The notes under the pieces were generated by a model. That model searched no databases. It had not been told where the DNA came from and saw nothing but the letters and a program-made list of their open reading frames with translations. From the NCBI GenBank assembly GCA_964392385.1, contig CAYMPR010000003.1, positions 9,228-73,227 of the forward strand: a DNA stretch of 64,000 nt. Direction: 5' to 3'. A program made the translations under genes and the position numbers. Shown one piece after another: positions 35,001 through 45,935 of the stretch; the stretch's first letter is position 1, and each line of letters opens with the position of its first letter. The stretch is from MWEH01 sp964392385 (GTDB lineage Bacteria > Bacillota > Clostridia > Christensenellales > DTU072).

Positions 35001-38000
35001 CCATTATTGCAAGACCATGAGTAGTTACAGCACCAAATATTAATTGTTGCCCAAAGTTAATATCAAGTGGGGTCTCTGTTCCAGTTAAAGGAGCATTAGA
35101 AGGAGGATTTGGACCCTCTTGATTTGCTGGTTCCTCTGGTACTACAGTTTGTGGCTTAATTAAATCCATTAAAAAGTCTAGCTGGAATTCTTGTTCGCCG
35201 GTTAGTTTAGCTATAAAGTCTTCAATAACAATCTTTGGCCCTTGGATAGGCGATAAATCTACATACAAGTTCCCATTGTGTAGATTAAGTTGAAGAACTT
35301 TTCCAATACTCGAGCCCGATACTGTTCTAATTGTCACTTGAAGCTCAAAGCCCATAATGTTTCTAACATTTAGGTTGGCGAGTATCTCTATTTCAAATCT
35401 AACTTTTTGATCAGATCCAATTTCAAGTAGTATTCCAAGTACAACATCGGGCAGTAATCCCTTTAACATACTAGTTACTGGTTCTTTATTTAAATCGTAG
35501 CCAGTGTACTCGTATCCAGGTATACCAACGTCAGTAATCTCTCCCGCCTCAACTTCCATAAATAATAAGGTACTTACGCCAATAACAGGATATGAAGTAT
35601 CAAAATCAACATATGGCATAGTTGTATTTTCATCAATAAATGCAGCAGCTGGCGGCTTCATTATCATAGATTCTTGATGATAGGATAAAGCAAATTGGAA
35701 ATCATTTAATACGGAGAAGGAAATAGCTAATTTTCTTCCACTTTCTCTGTATATTGGATTATCTTCTGTTCCAATATTTACTCTTTCGCCGTTTGCATCA
35801 AATTCATAATCTCTAAATTCAAGGCCTAGGGCTATAAGCTCTTCTGGTCCAAGTAGTTTTGCTTTTACTTCAATTTCGCCAATTGGATAAACATAGTTAT
35901 AGAAGTCCATGCTCTCTCCACCAAGCATCTTCAAAATGCCAAATAGAGCAGCTGTTCCAATTCCTACCATTAAGCCTTCAGGGGATAGTGAAATATTCAA
36001 GTAAGCAATATTTGAAGCATTGTCACCAGGGGCATTCATTAGCATTGCAAAAGGATTAAATCCTTGAGGGCTTTCATATCCGGCATATCCTGCATTACTT
36101 GGCTCTTCAAGTGGATCAATTGGCTCGACTTCTTCATATACGCCATAGATACCTAATAATTCTGTTAAGAAGAAGTATCCATTTTCAATTTTTACAGGCT
36201 GTAAATTAAAACCATCCGCATTAAGATACACGGTCCTATCGACATAAATAAAGGAGATAAGCTCTTCATATTGCTCAATTCCGTTATATGTTACAATGTG
36301 GTCTCTGTTTCTTAAATATACTGCAAAATTGGTATCAAAGAAGTTTCCTTCCTCAAACCACTGCGTAAGATTAATATTGCCAACAATTTCAAGTTGGAAG
36401 TGTGCGCTAACGTTTCTAAGTAATCTAATAACTGGAGCAAGGCCAAGTCCACCTATTGTATCGATTAAGCCACCCGCACCACTCATGCCACCAAGTAAAC
36501 CATCTACGGTTTCATCTAAGTGGAATTGGGTAGAGCCATCTCCCTCTATATCAAAGTTTAATCTTAATTCTGCATAAATTGTTTGTAGGTTAGTTGCAAT
36601 TGCATAATCTTCAGGAATTAATCCGCCTTCAGGCATTATTGTTGTATTAGCAACGTTTAAGGAAATACCACTTATAGTTAACCCTATATCATAGTTTCCA
36701 ATTCCAAGACCTAGTCCTAATAAATCGTTGGTGTCTTTGGGCCAGAACTGGTTGATTGGATCGAGTCTTGCCATAATTCCAAGCTGCAAATACATATCAT
36801 TGTTAAATGCATCTCTGACAAGTTCGCCAAGGTTAACTGCAGATGTGACTGTTTCTATTTGCCCTTCAATTTCTACTTCTTGCGATGTCTCCATGTTGAA
36901 TGCTGAAAGCATTGCAAAAACCAGAGCACCCATTATGTCGATTATAACGCCACGGCTATTTCCAAGTATGACATGTAGGTAAGGCAATAAATCTTCGCCG
37001 GTTAATGGCGCGTTGAGAGGACTTCCCCTAGTATTGTTTTCGCTTCCAGGAGTTAATCCAGCTTGTAAATTATTTACACCTTCACTTAAATTATTGGTGT
37101 CCGTACCACTAATTGTACCTTCTTGATTTAAAGGAGCGGAAATTTGATTTGCACTCGAATTAGAGTTGCTCGGACCCTCATCTATGACATAGTCATCATC
37201 ATTTGGATTATCTGGGTAATAATCATATATATCTTTGTCTCCCATAAATCCAAGAGATAACAAATTACCAAGAGCTTGGTTAATCTTCATCTTGTGAACG
37301 CCAATTGCTGAGCCATCTAAGTAAGCTGTTCCGTCTTTTACATAGATAAATATTCCCTTTGTTGTAACTGCGCCATATTCATCTTCATATTCAGCATCAA
37401 TCTTTATCAATAACTCAGCTTCAACAAGCACCCATAAAAAGTCACTTGTCTTTAGTGATTTAAGTAATGGGGCAAGAGGAACCGCTATATCAACAGAGAA
37501 CAACATTCTCCTTGCGCCATAATTTAAGTTTTCAATTAGTGCACCAAAATCAGCTTTTGTAAACAAAGTGGAGATAATACCAGTTAAATCTAAGGCTGTA
37601 TTTGTTAATGGATTATCTGGAGTAAACACCGTGTCTTCTGCATTAAGCGATAGTGTGCCGCTTAAAGATAACTTTATTCTATGGTCTTCCATAAGTAATG
37701 GGTTTAGATAGTAATATGTATCATCATTTGCCACGTTTGTATAGAATGTAGTATCAGGATTAATAGTTACATTTATGCTTCCAAGTTCAAATTGAATCTT
37801 TAATACATCAATAGCAGTTACATTAAATAGTAACATTGCATCTCTAGTTTCGCCAGGAACACCCGTAGGTATTGCACCAGGAGCAATTTCAAGCCCTGCT
37901 GATAATTCGTGAGAATTGAAGAAGTTTTCAACCTTAAAGCCAGACATTTCTGATGGAACATAAGTTATATCATCACTTGTATCTTCTGTTCCTTGGGTTA

Positions 38001-41000
38001 ATACAATGGTACCTGTTCTAAGATATAAAATCTGTTCAGGCGATAGATAATCTGGATCTGGATCATCTGGACCTAATTGTTGCTTTGGAGTAAGTAAATT
38101 GCCAATTATTGTTTGAACAAGAGCATATATAGCTGCAGAAGATACTGTTAGAGCTATTGGAGCACCATTAAGTGAGTAATACTCTGATTCAGAGGCAATT
38201 GCTAAAACTATTGCAGTTGCTGATTTAACAGGAGCTGCAACCTCTCCACCAGCATTAAGCGGTAATGATAGACCATTATTTTCAGCAAATAATGGATTAA
38301 ACTCGGTATTAACAGGGCTACTAGCAGGTTCATCACTAACAAGGGCCGCAAATTGCTCCATATATTCCGTAAACTTAGCAAAATTTGTAACCTTAATCTT
38401 ATCCGCTATATCAAATGCGGTACCACCAATGTTAGTAAGGTCGGCATATATTCCTAAATCATAGCTTTCTGTTTCATAATCCCAAGTGCTAATAATGCTT
38501 ACTGATAAGACATCTCCTTTTACATACAAAGGATCGGTTTTTGCTCTCTTGCTTAATGTAAAGCTTAGCTTTAAATTGGAGAGATTTAGTATATCAATAA
38601 CTGCATCTATTTCATAAAATATTGTTCCACCAAATGTTGCATCTTCACCACTATTGATTTCATTATCTATTATTTCCATAATAAAGCCAAAATCTAGAAG
38701 CTTTAATACGTTTATTGCACTCTTATTTTGTGCTAGATATTCTTGATGGAGAGCCTCAAGCGTATAAGGAATACCCTGTCTATCTCTATCGATTGACTGG
38801 AGCATTACCCATTCTTCTTCAGCAAATAACTGACTTCCTTCAACTATTTTTACAGCTTCTTTTAATACATGAGAAAATGATTGAATATTACCAGTAGCGC
38901 CTGTTTCTGGGTCAGTTACACCCACAGGAGCATATATTTCCATGGTTATTGCTCCACCTAGGTTTGCGCCAATTGTTGAAAGCTCTGTAACCACTCTATA
39001 GCGTGCCTTGTCTTCTTCCGACATTGTGATACTAAAATCAGGCCTAAATTGTAAGGTATCAATTGCAACCCCTAGTTCAAAGAACTCCGCTCCTATTGAT
39101 TTAACACCTAAAGTTAATTCCACTTTCAAAGGCTTTACTGAAAGCTCTAGATTTACATTTACATCTAAAGTATCTAAATACTGCGAAAAGTCTAAGCCAA
39201 ATGAAGTAAGTAGTCCTACTATGGTAGCTTTAGTTATTGTTATTGCAATACCATGATTTTTCATCATTATATTAATGTATGTTGAAAGAATGTCGGCGTT
39301 AGTAGGAGTTGTACCTAAATCTTCGTTACCACTAGGTGTTTCCTCTCCTCCAAATAGTGGGACACTTCCTTCAGGCACATCACCACTAGTAAGCTCAGGC
39401 GTTTCAGGAGTAGTTCCTTCAGACATTAATGAACCTACTAATTCAGCAATAAGGGTATTTGCATTAGGTATGCGCACATATTCTATATCAAGTAGGAATG
39501 TTTGGGCATGGATATATAGGTCTCCAGCAAGGTACTTAACTGCCATTACTGGTTTTAATGGACGAACTGGATTACCTGTAACTGGATCAATTTCCAAAAT
39601 ATTTGGATCGTCATATTTATATGTTGAAAACTGAATAGAAAGTGAAGTATTTTGTATTGCTTCAAAATCAATTCCTGCGTCCATATTCTTAAGTATCGAG
39701 GCGATTTCAACTATATCTAAACTTCCTTCCACGCTAAAGAACAACGCACCATCAACTATACCCAAAAATTCTATAACTGCTTCGATATCCATATCAGGGA
39801 GTAGTCCTGATAGTATTGGAGTTAAGCTTATGATGTTATATGGTCTACCATCTGAATTTACTACACCTTCTATCGTATCTGAGTGAACATTTAAGTTGCC
39901 ACCTAATCTTAAAAATACATTTGCTGGGAGTCCACTATTGCTCATATTGAAGTGAACATCACTTGGTACTTGTATATCAAATAATTCTTCTTCCATAAGG
40001 GCTATTCTAAAGTCATCTAGCTTAATTTGCATATCTAGAACTTCAATTCCAGTAGTTAGTTCAAAGGTAATACCTTCATCACCAAAGCCAATTCCAATGT
40101 AGGTGTCTTTTATTGCTATTGGAAGTTCGCTAGATAGTAACATTCCAATTAGCCCTGCTATAACTTCTTTTCCTAAATTAATGGAAACTGCTTCAGGGGA
40201 AATAAGAACTTGAATTGCAATTGCTGCGGGATTATCCAAGTTTGCATATCTTGGCACACTGTCTAAATTAAATAAGCTTGGAATATTGCCTGCAGATGGC
40301 GGCGGTGAATCGGGAGAGGCACTCATTGCTTGAATATCAGCAATAAGTTTTGCTGCATCAGTTATACCTATGTTAGGAATACCAAAGTAATCTAATTGTA
40401 AGTATAAATTGTTATCCTTTAAGAATATGCCTAGAATTGTTGGATTTGTGGGATCCTCTCTATCATATAATCTAATTTGTGCTTCAGAGGCCCAAATATT
40501 CTTAATATTAATGTTGCCCATAATTTCATAACCTAAATCAATTTCAAATTGAGTAAGGTCAAATTGTAGAGCGAGGCCTTCAATAAGTCCTGCAAGCATT
40601 TCGTTTATATAATCGTTGGTGTAGTTTTCCTCTTCGGAAGACATTCTAAAATATCCTGAAAGTCTTAAACCAATTGATAGATTGGCGATAAAATCATTAA
40701 GTTCTAAGTATTCGCCTGGAATAAAGTCTTCACCAGCGCTAAATAAGCTCGCTTGCCCTGTTCTAATACCAATATCCTTTAATATATCAAGTTCCAAGTT
40801 AAGTGCTTCAATAGTATTATCGCCACTATCTAGAAGAGCTAGATAAACATTCAAGTAACCGTCTTCTAAATATCTTTGTCCTTGATCATCTAATTGATAA
40901 TTGAGCCCAACTAGTTGAAGTCTTAAATGTCCTCTTACTTCAGGCATACTAAATGGCTGATTTAATACCACCATTAGAGCGCTTAACATATTCGCGGCTA

Positions 41001-43878
41001 AAACTACTGTCAAAGTATTCTTTTGGGAATCTATCTCTATTCTAGATAATGCAGCACCTATAATTGCCATTATGTCTAGACCGCCGCCTTCTTCAGTTTG
41101 TTCTTCAGCTAGTCTTAACATTTCGTTTACTATTTCATCGCTTGGATTATTGATAAATCCATCAACAGAGGATAGTCCAACGCCTGCAAGGAATAATTTA
41201 GCAGCATCTAGTGCAGCTGAAGCTACCCCAAAATTATCAGTTGAGTCAACGACAAATCCAAGAAGCGAATTAGCAGGCTCTTCTTGTGTCAAAAGTCCTG
41301 ATATCATGCCTACTATGTCAAGTGAGGCTAGAGTGTCTCTTAATCCTAAATTGGAATATTTTAGTTTTGGAATTGTACCAATGGATGAAAGTCCACCAAT
41401 TTGGTCCTCAAGATTTTTAAGATCTTGTAAATTGATATATAAGCTATCTTCCATTCCATCAAAGTATAGAGACATGTATAACCTTTCAGGATTGTCGGGA
41501 TTATATACATCAAGCTTTAATTGTAATTGCTCCATCCTTAAAATGTTAAGGTTTGCTTTAAGTCTATATGCAAACTTTAAGTCTTTAGTTTCAGTAACAC
41601 CTATTGAGAACATTAAGTTTTCAACAAATGTTCCTAGCATATCGCTTAAATCAATTCCAGTAGGAGAGGTTTGTTCCATTCCCAAAGTGATATCGCCAGC
41701 AAGTAGTAAGTTAAAGTTGGTTTGGAAGGCAATTGTTGCACCACTTGGGTCTCTATATACAGTGACATTGGTATATGCTTCTCTTTCAACGGCTGTATCA
41801 ACCATCTCATAATTATCCCAAGCGGGCTCTCTAAAGAAGGTAAACTCATTAAGCGTTAAACCAAATCCTACCTTATTAGTAAGGTTTTGACCTGTTCCGT
41901 TTGCGCCAAGTAGAACTTTGATTTCAAGTGAATGAAGCGGGTCTTTTTGGTCAATTTCTATTCTTGCAGAGTGAATTCCAATTCTTCCATTGGGATTAAT
42001 AAGTGGTGGAGGAGCAAGTGGATCTACAACTGCAGCAGGAGTTAATAACTGAGCTAACAAATTGTTAATATCACTGTTATCTAAATCTATAGATATAATC
42101 CATTTATCAAGAGCGGGGTCTCTGCCAGGAACGGTTAGATTCTCGGTTATAACTGAAAGAAGGGCCATTATATCTAATCCACCGCTTTCTTCGGGAACTT
42201 CCTCTGCGTTTTCAGGCGCACTTTCCACTACTTCAACTGGCTTTACATAATCGGGGTTAAGGAAAGGCTCGAGGGAAGGCATTATAGAGCTTAAAAATGA
42301 ATTAATACTAAATCCTACTAGCTTAATATTAGGCAAGAATTGCCCTGTAAGCGTAGTTAACTCTGAGAAATTCAAATATAAGGTAGTCTCACCTATATAC
42401 ACTCGTATTATAGGTCTACCATTCATAAGTATTGAAGCTTCGGCCTTGGTTTTAAATGGATCAAAGAAATCTAAACCAACTTTTAAATCAATTGTAAACT
42501 CATAGCTTGTTTGATGAGGAAATTGAATTGGCATGCTTCCAAGAGCGCCTAAGTCGGTGTTTAAGAAATTACCTAATATATCATTTAAAGTGATTTGGCT
42601 ATTTTCATCGGCTTCAACAAACATACTTAATGAAACGCCAATATTTCCTATTCCAGCTTCGGAATATCTAGTATTTTGACCGGCAGCACCAAATCCATAT
42701 CCTGTAAATCTAAGAGGTATCTTCTTTGCAGATGCTCCAAGTCTTAATGGACTAATCTCTATGTTAACTGAAAATTCCTCAACGGGGTCACTTTGTCCAG
42801 AAGCAACCATTTCAGGAGTAACAAAACCATAAGTTTCCCTTGTTGCTTCAACAGTTTCCTTCGTGTCTACGGCTATTCCAAGTCCTTTAAATACAAATAA
42901 ATCTTCAGTAAATTCCTCGCCGTTGTTGTCTAGTTGAGTTACTGGCATTTTCTCAGTTAAAGCAGACATCATCATATGCAAGTCTTTAGGCCACTTCTTT
43001 GTCAAAAAGTCGTTAAGGTTAAAGCCAATCAATTGCTTCATTAGAGGATCAAAGTTAGGAAGTCCAAATCCTGTCCATGAAAGAGTAAAGCCCAATAGAC
43101 TTTCAATACTTCCACTACTAATCATGTTCAAAATCGTCAAAATTTCCATGGTGAAGCCTATGTCTTTACTCATAAACTCACCTTGGTCATTTTGGTTATA
43201 TTGCGTAACAAACGAGTTATATGGGTTAAACAATAACCCATGAATTAGTGTCATTAAGCTATCAATTGTTGGAACACCGGTTTTGCCAGCTAAAAATCCG
43301 CCGACAATCATTCCTATATCCAAGCCACTTCCCATAAGGCCATTAGCTATAATTCCACCTATTTCAGTAAAATTAAGTTCGCGCGTATAGAATTCATTAC
43401 CAGCAATGTTGGCATAAAGCGTTTTATCCAAGTAATACAAACCAACTACAGTTCTACCATACAGGTCATCTCTAACCTCAATAAAGACCTCGCTTCTAGA
43501 GTTGGTCTTTAAGTTCACGTTCATTTTAATATCAACGGTTAGCTTAGTCGAAACATCTTTTAATCTAGTTTTATCGACTCCGAAATACTCATAATCAAAT
43601 CCAAGCTGCAAATCAATAACAAACCATTCGGGATCTTCGCCTGGATCTGGATATGCAAGTTTATAGTTTTCTAACGATTCCTTTACTTGCGCCTTGGCTT
43701 TTTCCGAGGACATTTTATCGACCTGTCTTACATCCTCAACTACATCCACTTCGCCGCCAGGAGTAACATCCTTATCGTATGTGTCTTCAGGATTTCTCGG
43801 AGAACATGCAAAAAGCACGACAACAAGTGTCACTGCGAGGATAAGAACTAGGAGTTTTGCAAATAGGTTTTTCTTCAT
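17018..43878 (-). CDS. Giant surface lipoprotein, at least ~8,800 residues
   Basis: One open frame apart from four N runs (19721-19820, 21621-21720, 23490-23589, 27001-27100); about 8,820 codons remain after removing N. The frame changes at two runs, as expected if their true length is unknown; sequence on both sides of each is open and of the same character. The signal ends at VVVLFAC, so Cys25 is a lipobox cysteine. Residues ~30-5000: about 14 diverged beta-rich modules. About 5345-5400 and 5900-5945: glycine-rich hydrophobic stretches. About 5450-5560: a CnaB/carboxypeptidase-regulatory-like domain (GATVELWANG, TVTDKDGKYAF). The rest: Ig-like modules whose edges carry strands like IPVTVIDRT. 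No LPXTG or C-terminal membrane helix. GGAAAA precedes the ATG. Function unknown. That the parts form one protein is inference; the segment after 21621 could in principle begin a separate gene. Confidence 0.8.
28900..43500 (-). repeat. About 14 diverged ~1-kb coding modules in the giant gene
   Basis: Two motifs recur. Motif A is a beta hairpin ending in a Y-hydrophobic-D/N-L signature: TLYANIAGNEF (about 43440), TLYLNFSEL (42380), SLYINLQDL (41440), NLYLQLDYFG (40400), DLYIHAQTF (39500), LGIYADLTNIG (38440), TAYLDGSAIG (37310), TVYLNADGF (36230), NLYVDLSPI (35270), DIYLDLSSLG (34330), VLYASLELF (32990), IRIYLTINAL (32010), TIYADLSGLG (29800), AIYADMQGLG (28960). Motif B is a strand leading into a hydrophobic helix, such as HGIAITITKATIVGLL or KGFISLVIARTALSTFL. 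Spacing is usually 0.85-1.3 kb, with one 2.2-kb interval (about 30000-32000) carrying extra sequence. Acidic Pro/Glu/Asn-rich linkers separate modules. Confidence 0.75.
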
Positions 43879-43930
43879 TGTTTTCCGATGCGCTCTCTAT
43901 ATATATAATAAAAAGAATGACCGCACATAA

Positions 43931-43959
43931 AGAGTACTCTTTTAGGCAATATGTGTCAA
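43931..43959 (-). promoter_or_regulatory. Possible promoter of the giant gene
   Basis: Minus strand TTGACA (43959-43954) with 17 bases to TACTCT (43936-43931). The -35 is perfect, the -10 is poor, so this is tentative. It would give a leader of about 45 bases. Confidence 0.35.
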
Positions 43960-43990
43960 TATCTACACGCGAGCGCATTAAAATAATAAT

Positions 43991-44150
43991 TGAACGTTTG
44001 GTGAACTCAAGGAGTATTTCCACAACACATTTCTCTATTTCCAACTTTTGCCTCGTTTCTAGGTCTACTTATCCACATTTTATCCCCTCTTTTCCGAATA
44101 CTTCACACCTCAATCCCTCTCAGCTTTTCAATTATGAATGTTTGGTGAAC
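43991..44150. repeat. Direct 16-bp repeat upstream of the giant gene
   Basis: TGAAYGTTTGGTGAAC occurs at 43991-44006 (Y=C) and 44135-44150 (Y=T), 144 bases apart. The second copy extends to form TGTTTG-GTGAA-CAAACA. Between them the plus strand is pyrimidine-rich with no credible gene. Could be binding sites for a regulator. Confidence 0.5.
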
Positions 44151-44264
44151 AAACACTGAATGTTTACCACAATTACTTAATTCTCCCGAAATTTCCTCTT
44201 TTTAGAACTTTTTGCCTCTTTTGCTCCCCAACTTACTTCTCCTTTCCCTTCAAACAGTCTCAAC

Positions 44265-44292
44265 AAACAAAAAAGGAGCTCTTAGCCCCTTT
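44265..44292 (-). terminator. Intrinsic terminator of the PIG-L gene transcript
   Basis: Minus strand: AAAGGGGC (44292-44285), loop TAAGA, GCTCCTTT (44279-44272) with one mismatch, then a T-rich tail (TTTGTTTG). It lies beyond the 64-bp repeats, so the transcript would include them as a roughly 370-base (or longer) 3' untranslated region. Confidence 0.7.
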
Positions 44293-44709
44293 CCTGATAT
44301 CGCCATTAATTTCAATCCCTCTAAAGAGTATTTCGTCAATAAACAACTTAATCTTGGAAACATCGCCATTCTTTTTAAAACCACTAAACAAGGATTTCGT
44401 CAATCAACAACTTAATCTTGGAAACATCACCAATATTGCTAAATCCATTAAACGAGTATTTCATCAATAAACAACTTAATCTTGGAAACATCACCAATAT
44501 TGCTAAATCCATTAAACGAGTATTNNNNNNNNNNNNNNNNNNNNNNNNNNNNNNNNNNNNNNNNNNNNNNNNNNNNNNNNNNNNNNNNNNNNNNNNNNNN
44601 NNNNNNNNNNNNNNNNNNNNNNNNAACAACTTAATCTTGGAAACATCACCAATATTGCTAAATCCATTAAACGAGTATTTCATCAATAAACAACTTAATC
44701 TTGGAAACA
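44278..44709 (-). repeat. 64-bp tandem repeat at and after the PIG-L gene 3' end
   Basis: The core AACAACTTAATCTTGGAAAC starts at 44406, 44470, 44625 and 44689, with a closely related copy at 44342 and a degenerate one near 44278-44341. Spacing is 64 wherever the N run (44525-44624) does not intervene. The 55 bases before the run (44470-44524) equal the 55 after it (44625-44679). The copy at 44689 encodes the last residues of the PIG-L protein (SKIKLFIDEILV), so the unit was generated from the gene end. Divergence rises with distance from the gene. Because 64 is not a multiple of three and each unit carries the stop codon, the copies are untranslated. Confidence 0.88.
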
Positions 44710-45473
44710 ATGAATTCTTTTATGTCTAGAGAATCATCTTCAATAAGCGGAGTTAGGTCCATTGCGTATGCGGCAGATTCATATTGATCAACCGAGTGAG
44801 AAGCAGCATATGTTGCGTTTGCAATTCGCCTTCCAGTAGATGCTTTGTCGTAGCGTTTTCCCCCTGCAATTTGGCTATCATAAACCTCAACTAATTTATT
44901 CAAAACCTCTTCAAAACCAGTCAAGTCAAAAACAACTTTTTCATCATCGGAAAGCCAATCTAAACCTCTCCAAACTTCGCACCCATAAAGCTTTAGCGGG
45001 CGCTCTTCTTTTGGAAGCGATCTGATAGCCTTTATGCATTTTTTTGCAACAGCAACATGGGTAGCGTGTTTATCGGCAAGATTATGGGTATAAACAACTG
45101 TCGGTTGATACTCTTTTAGTATCTCAATGTAATCATTTACAACTTCCTCATTTTCGCTATCTTTAATTTGAGCACTGTTATAGTCAAGCTGAATTAAAAC
45201 CGAGTAATCGCCAAGCTCAGCAGCCTTAACTTGTTCTTGCTTTCTAATAGCCCTCATCTCTTTATCAGTTACATTTGCATACTTGCCTGCTCTAGCACTT
45301 CCAGCCCCATCAGCAGTTACAACAGCGACTAATCCAAATGCTTGACTTTGGTATCCTCTAATAATTGCTTGTGGACACATAATCTCAATATCGTCTTGAT
45401 GCGCAGCAATCGCCAAATCGGTAAAAATATCCTTTTTCCCCTGTACAACATCTGCTCTTTCATTCAATTTCAT
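44667..45473 (-). CDS. PIG-L (LmbE-like) family deacetylase
   Basis: A zinc-dependent N-acetylsugar deacetylase of the PIG-L/LmbE fold. The metal motif near the N-terminus is AAHQDDIE (a variant of PHPDDE) and the third ligand motif is HNLADKHATHVAV. The substrate is probably an N-acetylglucosamine derivative; the exact one cannot be told. AAAGGAG stands nine bases before the ATG at 45473; the frame also has a TTG at 45479, too close to the binding site. The last about 12 residues lie within a 64-bp repeat unit that is repeated downstream. Upstream neighbours on the same strand are a ROK kinase and a mutarotase-like gene, suggesting a sugar-handling locus, though 462 bases separate it from the ROK gene. 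Confidence 0.88.
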   Translation of the reverse strand: MKLNERADVVQGKKDIFTDLAIAAHQDDIEIMCPQAIIRGYQSQAFGLVAVVTADGAGSARAGKYANVTDKEMRAIRKQEQVKAAELGDYSVLIQLDYNSAQIKDSENEEVVNDYIEILKEYQPTVVYTHNLADKHATHVAVAKKCIKAIRSLPKEERPLKLYGCEVWRGLDWLSDDEKVVFDLTGFEEVLNKLVEVYDSQIAGGKRYDKASTGRRIANATYAASHSVDQYESAAYAMDLTPLIEDDSLDIKEFIVSKIKLFIDEILV

Positions 45474-45935
45474 ATCCAATTTCTCCTTTAAAAACTTTAC
45501 ATTTTTAGCTCGTTAAATGAATTTTTATTGCTAATTTATGAGGTAGTTTTTACTCATATTTGTATGATTTTATTGTCTCTTCACGTTATATTTTTATCAA
45601 TTTTTGAGCTGTTATTTCTTAATTTAATTGTCCATTTTTTAATGCTTGTCTACCATACTAAGCATTATTTTTTGGAAGTATTTTCCTCTCTATTTTTCTC
45701 CATTTGATTGGTTTTTTGAACTGTTTTTACGTTATTTTGCGGTCTATTTTCCTACTCTATTTGACGGATTTCCTAAGCCTTTTTATGTAATTTTGTGGCC
45801 TATTTTTTTACTCTTTTGCGCTAATTTTTCTTGCTGTATTTTCAGTAGTTTTTCAATAATTAATGGTCTATTTCGAGCGCCTAAATATAGCAAATTTATG
45901 GTTAGATTTATAAGCGATTTTTAGTTTATTTTTCC
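45474..45935. other. T-rich intergenic stretch with degenerate 56-bp periodicity
   Basis: No gene is supported. The plus strand is T-rich with a loose repeat: TTTTTACGTTATTTTG with GGTCTATTTT (from 45724) recurs 56 bases later as TTTTTATGTAATTTTG with GGCCTATTTT (from 45780), and a third GGTCTATTT appears at 45865. It lies directly after the stop codon of the ROK gene. The stretch also contains a plus-strand terminator-like hairpin (45641-45673) and, next to 45473, the ribosome binding site of the PIG-L gene. Confidence 0.6.
45641..45673 (+). terminator. Terminator-like hairpin with no obvious plus-strand gene
   Basis: AATGCTT (45641-45647), 12-base loop, AAGCATT (45660-45666), then A and six T (45668-45673). 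It has the form of an intrinsic terminator on the plus strand, where no gene lies upstream. It may block antisense transcription, or end a small RNA; no plus-strand promoter is evident. Confidence 0.4.

Noticed and set aside
44278..44709. CRISPR array
   Set aside because: Units are head-to-tail with no variable spacers, and no cas genes are near; the same for 3805-4139.
44384..44710. Open frame through the 64-bp repeats
   Set aside because: The unit length is not a multiple of three and the frame depends on the arbitrary N-run length.
45646..45924. Plus-strand open frame rich in Phe and Leu
   Set aside because: Product of the T-rich degenerate repeats; no binding site, and the terminator-like hairpin overlaps its start.
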